Source: Flavobacteriaceae bacterium (lineage in GTDB: Bacteria; Bacteroidota; Bacteroidia; Flavobacteriales; Flavobacteriaceae). From it: a stretch of 36,936 nt of DNA. Position 1 is the stretch's first letter, and each line of letters starts with the position of its first letter. A model generated the notes under the pieces. The model saw only the letters and a program-made list of their open reading frames with translations. It ran no database searches and had not been told where the DNA came from. The stretch lies in assembly GCA_015494075.1 (NCBI GenBank), contig WGBX01000171.1, positions 1-36,936 on the forward strand. The letters run 5' to 3'. This document shows, piece by piece, positions 18,037-25,631 of this stretch. The position numbers and the translations under genes are program-made.

Positions 18037-18822
18037 TTATAGTTTATACCCAATTGTTAGTCCCCAAACATTGAAATCATAAAAACTTCTCCTTATATTG
18101 TTTGTATTCGGATTGAGACTATTAAGTTCATTGCCTCCAAAAAGTTGAGTATTAAACTCTGTTTGTCGTAAGTAGTAAATATTGAAAGACCAATTTTTTG
18201 CCGGATAAATTTTAACTCCTGTTTTAATACGATAAGCATGAAGCCCGTCTGTAGAAGCCAAAATAGTAGTATTTCCATCACTATCATAATACTGTAATAG
18301 GCGACCATTTTGATACCAATAAAGTTTTTGAGAAATATAAGGCCTCATTTTCCAAGGCATTTTACGTTTATTTTTATATTCGATATCTAGGCGATAGTAA
18401 AGGCGTTCTTGCCATTTTGATCGCTGGGTAAAATGATATTCGGCTACCAAAAAGTTTTTCACATATATATGGCGTGTTATTTTATTACTGACCTTTATTT
18501 TAGCACTTACTCTATGATAAACCAGTTGATTGCCGGCTATGTCATCTAATGAAAATGTAGGTGTATAATTAATCCCTGTTGACCAGTGTTTTGACAATTT
18601 ATAAGTTATACCGAAATCTGATTGTATAAAATTCATTTGACCATTATCCATATTAAATGAATTGAGCTGAAAATAATTTAACTTCAGATGCTTATTTATT
18701 TTTTTTTGAATACTAAATGAGCTCCAAAACATTTGTTGATCAGTTTCTGTGATTTGTGCATAAAATGTTAAGTGTAAACTTAAAAATATTAGGAGTAAAA
18801 ATGGTTTTAAAGAAATTGTCAT
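18037..18822 (-). CDS. DUF2490-family outer-membrane beta-barrel
   Basis: This 261-residue protein has a cleavable signal (MTISLKPFLLLIFLSLHLTFYAQ). The body is made of alternating beta-hairpins rich in aromatic girdle residues, with SDFGITYKLSKHWSTGINYT, the core KWQERLYYRLDIEYK, and a C-terminal FNVWGLTIGYKL ending in a hydrophobic/aromatic strand, as expected for BAM-inserted barrels. The pattern and length match DUF2490, a Bacteroidota family without assigned function. It is first in a three-gene unit; the next gene starts two bases beyond its stop. It may be the outer-membrane member of an envelope system with the two downstream products. No promoter box is obvious in the short gap to the terminator at 18858-18896. 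Confidence 0.75.
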   Translation of the reverse strand: MTISLKPFLLLIFLSLHLTFYAQITETDQQMFWSSFSIQKKINKHLKLNYFQLNSFNMDNGQMNFIQSDFGITYKLSKHWSTGINYTPTFSLDDIAGNQLVYHRVSAKIKVSNKITRHIYVKNFLVAEYHFTQRSKWQERLYYRLDIEYKNKRKMPWKMRPYISQKLYWYQNGRLLQYYDSDGNTTILASTDGLHAYRIKTGVKIYPAKNWSFNIYYLRQTEFNTQLFGGNELNSLNPNTNNIRRSFYDFNVWGLTIGYKL

Positions 18823-18857
18823 AGATTGATTTTGATTAAAAAATAGTATAGTTTGTT

Positions 18858-18896
18858 AATTTAAAGCCGTTTCCTAAAAAGAAACGGCTTTAAATT
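18858..18896. terminator. Strong hairpin, transcription terminator
   Basis: A perfect 16-base inverted repeat (18858-18873 and 18881-18896) with a 7-base loop starts two bases after the stop codon of the 19572-18898 lipoprotein gene. It separates that unit from the DUF2490-led operon. T-rich flanks are present but not a classic T-run. Confidence 0.75.
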
Positions 18897-18897
18897 T

Positions 18898-19572
18898 TTA
18901 ATCATCATGCTCGTGCTCATCAAAATCCATGATATTATCAAAATTCTTCTCTATAATATCCTGAAAATCGGAATTGGAATTTGCATTGATGCGGATTACC
19001 CCATCAGCATCAACACTAGCAGTTGCTAGGTCAACTCCTGTAAACAAAGAGGAAAGGTCCATTTGAAGTACAAAGGTTACTAAATCACCGGCTTGTACTG
19101 ATAAGCCATTTTCATTTTTCACTTTAAATTCCGCGTCAACTTTAGATGTAAATTCAAATTGGAATGTTGTTGTACCTACGGTATAAGTACCACTTAGTTC
19201 TAATGAGTTTCCTGTTGCTAATACATTGTCAAATTTTACTTTAACTTCATGATAAACTCCGGGTTCAATTTCTACATTTGGTAGAGGAGGTGTGCTGGTA
19301 CCGGTTAAAATGTCAAAGCTATAAGCACCTTGGTACTTATATTCTTGATCATCTCCGTCTAGTTCTTTTTCAAATTTAATTTTACTAATGCCGACTACAG
19401 CTTTACTAAAACTAAATGTGCCAACTACAGATGCTTTATCCAAGCTTTTTGCCGCAGTTGCAGAGGTTTCTTCCACAGTAAAATTAGCTTCTGCCATATC
19501 TGAGTCTGTATCGCAACTTGATAAAATACTTACGAGCATCAGCATACTTAGAAATTTGAGTGTTGTTTTCAT
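18898..19572 (-). CDS. DUF4382-like lipoprotein
   Basis: This 224-residue lipoprotein has a signal MKTTLKFLSMLMLVSILSSC with the lipobox cysteine at 20. The mature part is a beta-rich domain with alternating strands such as VEIEPGVYHEVKVKFDNV, SGTYTVGTTTFQFEFTS and LVTFVLQMDLSSLFTGVDL, which resembles the DUF4382/carbohydrate-binding-like lipoproteins of Bacteroidota. The extreme C-terminus is acidic and histidine-containing (DFDEHEHDD) and could bind a metal ion. It follows the repeat lipoprotein by 48 bases and is followed immediately by a terminator, so the two form a bicistronic unit divergent from the ECF sigma factor. Function unknown; a surface ligand-binding partner for the TonB receptor is an inference from position. 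Confidence 0.65.
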   Translation of the reverse strand: MKTTLKFLSMLMLVSILSSCDTDSDMAEANFTVEETSATAAKSLDKASVVGTFSFSKAVVGISKIKFEKELDGDDQEYKYQGAYSFDILTGTSTPPLPNVEIEPGVYHEVKVKFDNVLATGNSLELSGTYTVGTTTFQFEFTSKVDAEFKVKNENGLSVQAGDLVTFVLQMDLSSLFTGVDLATASVDADGVIRINANSNSDFQDIIEKNFDNIMDFDEHEHDD

Positions 19573-19620
19573 ATTATTTAATTTTTAGGGTTTATGTTAG
19601 TTGTTAGTTTTATTATAGTT

Positions 19621-20694
19621 TTACGGACAAGTGCTGATTAATTTCATTTTGTTGTTATCGTCTATCTCTAATTTAATTTTGTTGTCTTGGCCATCTTGTT
19701 TTATTTCTTCTAAAATCCAAGTACCGGAAAAGTCAGGAAGAGATGTTAAATCAATTTGCAGGGTGATTGCCGTTCCTGTATCATTTGTGTGCCATTGCCC
19801 GGTATAGGTTTGTGTACCATTGGTAACAGTAAGGCTGCCATTACTTAAAAAAGTTAAAAAATAATCAATGTATTGACTTTCTAAATCTGTATCATGTCTT
19901 TCGAGTTCATCTATTTGCCATGACGGACAGGTTGTTAAGACAGTTATTAATTGTTGTGTTGAACAACTGGCACAATCATCGTCATTGTAGTCGTTATCAT
20001 CATCTTCATCACAGTCATCTTTATGCAGATTAATCACAGTTATCATTTCATTTAGATCATAAACGGTTATTTCCGATCCGTCGTGCAATTTTAATTTTAC
20101 AGGAAAACTAAAGTTAATCACAATATTAGAATCCAAATCATTAATGATATCCTGTAATTCTTCATCATTAAATATTGTCAAATCTTGTCTTTGTTCGGTT
20201 ATGGTATTATATACTTGTATGTTTACTGGATATACAAAATCAATGCATTCAATATCTTCATCTGCTTCATTTTCATCAGTAGATTGTGCTACATATGTAT
20301 TTAGTTCAGTTTGATTATGTACTACAACTTCTGTATAATCAGGTAAAATGATAGTTACCGGAAATACAATTTGAATGCTGTCGATATCCACATCAGATGC
20401 ATCTAAAATATCTTCAACCGTTTGCAAATCATCAGTTGAAGAGATGACAACTGTCTGCCCGTTGACAATAACGGTATAAGGCATTTTAATGCTGATATTA
20501 TTGGCATTATCAATAATATTATCAAATGACCCGTCATTAAGGCTTATATCTTTAAGTATGACAGCAGCGGTAGTGCCGGCAGTAATACCTTCATTATCTG
20601 TTCCTGTTTCATTTATTGTAATTTCTTTACGACAAGAAAGACTTAAAAAACTCAAAAAAAACAGACTGATTGTTATTAATATTATTTTTTTCAT
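19621..20694 (-). CDS. Lipoprotein with four beta-repeats, Asp/Cys-rich linker and lipocalin-like C-terminus
   Basis: This 357-residue lipoprotein has Cys21 after a hydrophobic signal. Residues about 67-98, 107-138, 151-187 and 192-223 are four copies of one unit: an I-x-x-x-[FMY]-P strand, a turn with D/N-G, a second strand V-x-V, then an acidic helix (for example IQIVFPVTIILPDYTEVVV and NFSFPVKLKLHDGSEITVYD). Next comes a stretch of Asp/Asn with four cysteines between 228 and 256 (DDCDEDDDNDYNDDDCASC), a plausible calcium or metal site. Residues about 260-357 (LTFLSNGSLTVTNG, TGQWHTNDTGTAITLQIDL) look like a small lipocalin-like barrel. I recall similar repeat lipoproteins in many flavobacteria, none with a known role. 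It is divergent from the ECF sigma gene and is preceded by a hairpin abutting its start codon. Confidence 0.7.
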   Translation of the reverse strand: MKKIILITISLFFLSFLSLSCRKEITINETGTDNEGITAGTTAAVILKDISLNDGSFDNIIDNANNISIKMPYTVIVNGQTVVISSTDDLQTVEDILDASDVDIDSIQIVFPVTIILPDYTEVVVHNQTELNTYVAQSTDENEADEDIECIDFVYPVNIQVYNTITEQRQDLTIFNDEELQDIINDLDSNIVINFSFPVKLKLHDGSEITVYDLNEMITVINLHKDDCDEDDDNDYNDDDCASCSTQQLITVLTTCPSWQIDELERHDTDLESQYIDYFLTFLSNGSLTVTNGTQTYTGQWHTNDTGTAITLQIDLTSLPDFSGTWILEEIKQDGQDNKIKLEIDDNNKMKLISTCP

Positions 20695-20696
20695 AA

Positions 20697-20731
20697 AGTT
20701 GTTTTATGTGGCGTTTTATTATAAAACAACT
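20697..20731. repeat. 11-base inverted repeat abutting the lipoprotein start codon
   Basis: AGTTGTTTTAT (20697-20707) and ATAAAACAACT (20721-20731) are exact reverse complements with a 13-base spacer. On the minus strand the stem ends two bases before the ATG at 20694. A smaller palindrome, GTTTTAT-T-ATAAAAC, is nested at 20713-20727. It could be an operator in the divergent region or an RNA hairpin controlling translation. Confidence 0.5.
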
Positions 20732-20806
20732 CAACTTTAAAAACTCCTGAAAAAAATTAAAAAAATAAGTTTAATTTTAAATTATTCTGAAATTTTAAAA
20801 AATGAT

Positions 20807-20814
20807 TAGCTTTG
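20807..20814 (+). promoter_or_regulatory. Promoter -7 box for the ECF sigma operon
   Basis: TAGCTTTG matches TAnnTTTG exactly, 45 bases upstream of the sigma-factor ATG. No -33 TTG is seen at the usual distance. Confidence 0.45.
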
Positions 20815-20859
20815 TAAAATATATATACTTATTAAAGTATGAAGAACTAAGGCTTATCA

Positions 20860-21366
20860 ATGATGAAGAATCTTTGTCTTGAAAAAATATTTGAAGCAGT
20901 TTATAAAAAAATATCTGAGGATTTATTTAAATTTCTTTATTATAAATACGGTCCGCATGATGAGTTAGATGATGTTGTACAAGAATCTTTTGTAAAACTT
21001 TGGCGCAATTGCCAAAAAGTACAACCTGAAAAAGCGCGTGGCTTTTTATTTAAAGTTGCAAAAAATATAATGCTTAACAAATTTAAACATGAAAAGGTTG
21101 TTTTAAATTATCAGAATAATATGCTTAAAAATATTGAGCATGAAACGCCTGAATACCTTTTAGAGGAAGCTCAATTTTATCAAAAATACCAGCAAGCTTT
21201 AAGTAAACTTACAGATGAACAACGTGTAGCCTTTTTATTGAATAAAGTAGAAGGGAAAAAACATAAAGAAATAGCCGAAATGCTAAATGTTACACAAAAA
21301 GTAGTTGAATATAGAATCTATACAGCTTTTAAAATTATTAAAGGAGAAATAAAAGAATTTAAATAA
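20860..21366 (+). CDS. ECF-type RNA polymerase sigma factor
   Basis: This 168-residue sigma-70 family protein has only regions 2 and 4. Region 2 contains ELDDVVQESFVKLWRN (about 37-52), which binds the core enzyme and the -10 element. Region 4 contains LTDEQRVAFLLNKVEGKKHK followed by a helix-turn-helix, EIAEMLNVTQKVVEYRIYTA. The order sigma, FecR-like regulator, TonB receptor on one strand is the Bacteroidota cell-surface-signalling arrangement, in which the sigma factor is released when the receptor binds its ligand and then drives transport genes, often including its own receptor. The recognition helix has Gln (VTQ) where Ser is more usual. A gap of 50 bases separates it from the FecR gene. 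Confidence 0.93.
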   Translation: MMKNLCLEKIFEAVYKKISEDLFKFLYYKYGPHDELDDVVQESFVKLWRNCQKVQPEKARGFLFKVAKNIMLNKFKHEKVVLNYQNNMLKNIEHETPEYLLEEAQFYQKYQQALSKLTDEQRVAFLLNKVEGKKHKEIAEMLNVTQKVVEYRIYTAFKIIKGEIKEFK

Positions 21367-21416
21367 TTTCAGGAGTTTTGTTATTTTAGTTGTTATACAT
21401 ATAAGAAGACCTTAAA

Positions 21417-22319
21417 ATGGATCAAGAAAAATTACTACAAAAATGGCTTAATGACCAATTAACAGAGACCGAAAAGCAGGCTTTTGAGCAATTGCCGGAT
21501 CATAATTTAAATATGAAAATTATCGAAGCGGCCAAACGATTTAAAGCACCTGATTTTCCTATTGATTCGAAATTTAAGTTATTACAATACCGATTAAGAA
21601 ACACGCACAACAAAGTAAGACCAATGTACTTTGCATGGATGTATCGTGTAGCAGCCATTTTAGTTTTGGCTTTAATAGCCTATTTTTATATAGCCTCAAA
21701 TAATGTCCAAATTTTTACCGGTAACAATGATCAAAAACGAGTGTTGCTGCCAGATGCTTCATTAGTCATTCTGAATCAGTCTTCTAGTTTAGAATATAAC
21801 AGTATTTTATGGTATTTTAAACGCCGCATAAAAATGGACGGAGATGCTTATTTTAAAGTGCAAAAAGGTTCTCGCTTTGATGTTCATACCAGGCATGGGG
21901 TGGTAAGTGTTATAGGGACTCAATTTGAGGTAAAAAGTTATATGCAGCTTTTTGAAGTTAAATGTTTTGAAGGTGTTGTAAGCGTTCAAACTTCTCAAAA
22001 AAATATTATTCTAACCCATGGCGAAGCTGTTGTAGCCCGGAAGGACCAAATTAAAAAAATCTTGATGACTCAAAAGCAACCACAATGGTTAACTAATGAA
22101 ATCAAATATAAAAGTACTCCTTTAGCTGTTGTTTTACACGCATTAAAAAAACATTATGGAGTAAAAATTGTTACCAAATCTGTTGATACAACTAAATATT
22201 ATACTGGAAGTCTTATAACAGATAACTTAAACTTAGCACTTGAAGTTATCACCAAAGCTTTTGGCTTAAAATATTATATTGATCAGACACAAAAAACCGT
22301 TATTATAAGTGGGCAATAA
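21417..22319 (+). CDS. FecR-like anti-sigma / sigma regulator
   Basis: This 300-residue single-pass inner-membrane protein has a cytosolic N-terminal region of about 70 residues, a transmembrane helix at about 74-93 (WMYRVAAILVLALIAYFYIA), and a periplasmic FecR domain with RVLLPDASLVILNQSSSL, KMDGDAYFKV, FDVHTRHGVVSVIGTQFEV and VKCFEGVVSV. The last 85 residues form the DUF4974 C-terminal domain (YKSTPLAVVLHALKKHYGV), the part thought to contact the receptor's STN domain. It transmits the receptor's signal across the inner membrane to the sigma factor. The TonB receptor gene begins four bases after its stop. Confidence 0.93.
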   Translation: MDQEKLLQKWLNDQLTETEKQAFEQLPDHNLNMKIIEAAKRFKAPDFPIDSKFKLLQYRLRNTHNKVRPMYFAWMYRVAAILVLALIAYFYIASNNVQIFTGNNDQKRVLLPDASLVILNQSSSLEYNSILWYFKRRIKMDGDAYFKVQKGSRFDVHTRHGVVSVIGTQFEVKSYMQLFEVKCFEGVVSVQTSQKNIILTHGEAVVARKDQIKKILMTQKQPQWLTNEIKYKSTPLAVVLHALKKHYGVKIVTKSVDTTKYYTGSLITDNLNLALEVITKAFGLKYYIDQTQKTVIISGQ

Positions 22320-22323
22320 AGTT

Positions 22324-24837
22324 ATGCAGCAAATGTTAACCGCTGTATTGCTATTGATAATTTTAGAATTTAATGCGCAAACGAAACCATTAAATAATAT
22401 CCAGCCACTAACAGCGGTTTTATCACATATAGAAGACAAATTTCACTGTCGGTTTACCTATGCAGATGAAGTCGTTAGGGCTATATATATATCACCTTTA
22501 CCTCAAGATTTGTCTTTAAAGGAGACATTGGCATTTTTGCAACAACAGAGCGGATTGATTTTTAATATTTTAACACCTCGTCAAATTGTTATAGTTGCTC
22601 CAGAACGTTCTTATTTATTTTGTGGTTATCTTTTAGATAGTCAAACGAACCAGCCGGTCAATAAAGCGGTAATACGTATTCAAGGCAGGTATGTTCTTTC
22701 CGATAATAAAGGTTATTTTGCTGTCCGTTTAATGCAATCAACCGCAAACTTATGGATATATCACCAGTCTTACAAAACTACTTCTAAACAAATTAACTAT
22801 AAAAAAGGATTTGCTTGCCCTAAAATTTATTTAAATCCTAAAATTAACATTTTATCAACTGTTTTTTTGCAAAATATAATTGCAGAAGGCATTCATAAGC
22901 AGATTAATGGTGCAACTGAAATTAATTTGAAAAAATTTGGCATTTTGCCCGGGTTAATAGAGCCTGATGTCTTACAAACATTGCAAGCATTACCAGCTGT
23001 AAAAAGTGTAGACGAAAAGGTATCAAATATTAATATAAGAGGTGGCACCAACGATCAAAATCTAATTTTATGGGATGGTATCAGGCTTTATCAGACCGGC
23101 CATTTTTTTGGTTTGATTACAGCTGTTAATCCAAATATGGTCAATAAAGTTACTTTAATTGAAGATGGTACTTCTGCTTCATACACCAATGCCGTATCCG
23201 GAACCGTTTTAATGACTTCTAAACAAAATATCCCAAAAGATATAGAAGCAAATGCCGGTGTTAATTTTATCAATACAGATATATGGGTAAATATCCCATT
23301 AGGGCAAAAATCAGGGTTGGAGATCGGCGCGCGTAAAGCTATTAGTCAATTTTTGGAAACGCCTACTTACACTAAATATTATGAACGTATTTTACAAAAT
23401 ACAGAAGTTAATAACCGGAGTTTGTCCGAAAGTAATACTTATATTAATTTTGATTTTTACGATTTTGCTTTAAAATACTTATACCGACCGACCTCAAAAG
23501 ATTTATTACAACTTAACTGGATGTATATTTCTGATAATTTCAATTATAATAAAAATGCTGTCTTAGCCGGCTTGCCACAAGAAAAAGCAGGAGCTTTACA
23601 GCAAGACAATATGGGCGAAGGTCTTTATTGGGAGCATAATTGGAATGCAAATTTTAAAAGTTATGTCCAAATTTATGAAACGGACTACAAACTAGAAGCG
23701 CAAGACTCAGATTTAACACAACCTCAAACATTAGATCAATCTAACACCGTTTCCGAAACTTCTGTTAAAGCATGGACTACTTATCAAATAAATCCGCAAA
23801 TGTATTGGACAAATGGTTATCAATTTTTAGAAAATGGGACCGGAAATTTGACAAAAATCGATCAACCGCGTATCATAAACTATGTTAAAGAAGTGATGCG
23901 CGAACATGCTGTTTTTTCTCAATTGCATGCTGACTGGAAAAACCATAAATTCAAAATGCTTTTGGGTTTACGACAAAACTATTTAGAAAAAACAAATAGT
24001 TTTTTATTTGAACCGCGTTTCCATCTTAATTATAAGTTTAATACGTATTGGCATATGGCTTTATCAGGTGAATTAAAGCATCAGTTCATATCTCAGATAA
24101 TTAATTTTCAAACAGATTTTTTAGGTATTGAAAAAAGACGTTGGCGTTTGTCAAATGGTAGAGATGTGCCTGTTATAAAAAGTAAGAATGTCTCTTTGGG
24201 TATCACTTTTAATAAGCATGGCTGGCTGTTTAGTGCAGAAGTTTATTACAAAGATGTTCAAGGAATTACGGCGCAAAGTCAAGGATTTGTTAACCAATAT
24301 ATGTATACACAAGCCATCGGTGCTTACCAAGTCACAGGTGTTGACATTTTGCTTAACAAAAGAGGCCGGTATTTCAGCACTTGGCTAAGTTATGCTTATG
24401 CGCATAATTTTTATACATTTGAAGATTTTGAAGAGCCTTACTTTCCAAATAATTGGGCACTCGAACATACATTTACTACCGGTTTAACTTATCACTATCA
24501 GGCTTTGCAAACTTCCATTGGATTGAATTGGCATAGTGGTAAACCGACAACTTTGCCTGACACCGATCAACCTGTAAATCAGAATAGTATTAATTTTGAT
24601 CAAGCAAATGCTGTTAATTTACCCGATTATCTTCGATTGGATTGGTCGGCCAATTATAAATTTAAATTATCTGATCATTTAAAAATGCAGGTTGGCGCAT
24701 CTATTTGGAATTTGACGGCACGCACCAATATATTAAGTCGCTATTATCGGTTAGACGAGAACCAAAATCTCATTGAATACCAGCAAAAATCTTTGGGATT
24801 TACGCCTAATTTAAGTGTTCGCTTGGCTTGGAATTAA
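22324..24837 (+). CDS. STN-containing TonB-dependent outer-membrane receptor
   Basis: From ATG 22324 this is an 837-residue receptor. It has a signal peptide (MQQMLTAVLLLIILEFNAQT), then an STN signalling domain at about 25-90 (FHCRFTYADEVVRAI, LKETLAFLQQQSGLIFNI) that touches FecR. A carboxypeptidase-regulatory-like beta domain follows at about 95-165 (GYLLDSQTNQPVNKAVIRIQ), then a plug at about 195-300 with NINIRGGTNDQNLILWDGI and GTSASYTNAVSGTVLM, and a 22-strand-type barrel ending in FTPNLSVRLAWN with a terminal aromatic. A GTG at 22309 lies inside the FecR gene and is less likely as the start. There is no SusD partner, so the ligand is probably a small molecule or metal chelate, not a SusCD glycan. 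Its stop codon interlocks with that of the convergent HemD-like gene. Confidence 0.9.
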   Translation: MQQMLTAVLLLIILEFNAQTKPLNNIQPLTAVLSHIEDKFHCRFTYADEVVRAIYISPLPQDLSLKETLAFLQQQSGLIFNILTPRQIVIVAPERSYLFCGYLLDSQTNQPVNKAVIRIQGRYVLSDNKGYFAVRLMQSTANLWIYHQSYKTTSKQINYKKGFACPKIYLNPKINILSTVFLQNIIAEGIHKQINGATEINLKKFGILPGLIEPDVLQTLQALPAVKSVDEKVSNINIRGGTNDQNLILWDGIRLYQTGHFFGLITAVNPNMVNKVTLIEDGTSASYTNAVSGTVLMTSKQNIPKDIEANAGVNFINTDIWVNIPLGQKSGLEIGARKAISQFLETPTYTKYYERILQNTEVNNRSLSESNTYINFDFYDFALKYLYRPTSKDLLQLNWMYISDNFNYNKNAVLAGLPQEKAGALQQDNMGEGLYWEHNWNANFKSYVQIYETDYKLEAQDSDLTQPQTLDQSNTVSETSVKAWTTYQINPQMYWTNGYQFLENGTGNLTKIDQPRIINYVKEVMREHAVFSQLHADWKNHKFKMLLGLRQNYLEKTNSFLFEPRFHLNYKFNTYWHMALSGELKHQFISQIINFQTDFLGIEKRRWRLSNGRDVPVIKSKNVSLGITFNKHGWLFSAEVYYKDVQGITAQSQGFVNQYMYTQAIGAYQVTGVDILLNKRGRYFSTWLSYAYAHNFYTFEDFEEPYFPNNWALEHTFTTGLTYHYQALQTSIGLNWHSGKPTTLPDTDQPVNQNSINFDQANAVNLPDYLRLDWSANYKFKLSDHLKMQVGASIWNLTARTNILSRYYRLDENQNLIEYQQKSLGFTPNLSVRLAWN

Positions 24838-25631
24838 ATTTGTAAAGCCTGAGAAATGCCTGTGACAAAATCCTTAAAACTTCCAAATTTTTTACCAATA
24901 TACCATGGTTTTAGTCCCATTTTTATAGCATTCTGACCTGTGTACGGACCAAAACAAGCAATTTTAAATTGATTAAGTTCGGTAGTTGTAAAATATTTTA
25001 AAAGGACAGCTATTTCAGCTGAACTTGTAAAGGCAATTATATCAAGTTGCTTATTTTTAATAGCTGACATTAGATAAGGTTGTTTAGACAAATTTTGTGT
25101 TTCTGTGATGTAAGCTTCAACTTTGATACCGTTAAAACCTGCTTTTGAAAGATTTTTTAAAAAATCAGGGATTATATTTGGTTCTTTAATACCTATTACT
25201 TTTGGCGCAATAATTATAAAAGGTTTTGTTGTGTGAGGGACATGGTTTTTTAAATAATCAATTATACCGTTTGGGCCTGTTTCGGTTGGTTTCGCGGCAA
25301 CTTTTATATGAAAAGCCGTCTCTAAATAATTTTGATCATTTCCTAAGGCGTAAAAATCCATTTGTTGCCAGTCTATTTTTAAGTCAGAGTTCTGATAAGC
25401 TTTAAAAAAGGCTTCAATGGCTGTACGACTGGGCAGCACAATGCCGGCATATTGATTGATATTTTGAAAAAAAGTTTGCAGAAAAGATAAATCTGATGGG
25501 ATATAGGTTTTTATGGATGGAAATTCAATGGCAATTCCTTCTTTTAACCGGATAAGGTTTGCTAAATTTTTCCCATATACTGTTGGCGCAGTTACCAAAA
25601 TCTTTTTACCGGAAAGTAAAGCTTCACTCAT
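24834..25631 (-). CDS. HemD-like protein (uroporphyrinogen-III synthase fold)
   Basis: This 265-residue protein starts at ATG 25631 (MSEALLSGKKILVTAPTVYG). The fold signals are a lead strand like those opening HemD domains, FPSIKTYIPSD, QYAGIVLPSRTAIEAFF, then LDIIAFTSSAEIAVLLKYF and IACFGPYTGQNAIKMGLKP, the second-domain signature. HemD closes hydroxymethylbilane to uroporphyrinogen III. The family is highly divergent and no other haem gene is nearby, so true HemD activity is likely but not certain. The frame is open upstream to 25712, but that part lies inside the arginine-deiminase-like gene; at 25631 the two overlap by eight bases (ATGAGTGA), which suggests translational coupling. Confidence 0.7.
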   Translation of the reverse strand: MSEALLSGKKILVTAPTVYGKNLANLIRLKEGIAIEFPSIKTYIPSDLSFLQTFFQNINQYAGIVLPSRTAIEAFFKAYQNSDLKIDWQQMDFYALGNDQNYLETAFHIKVAAKPTETGPNGIIDYLKNHVPHTTKPFIIIAPKVIGIKEPNIIPDFLKNLSKAGFNGIKVEAYITETQNLSKQPYLMSAIKNKQLDIIAFTSSAEIAVLLKYFTTTELNQFKIACFGPYTGQNAIKMGLKPWYIGKKFGSFKDFVTGISQALQI

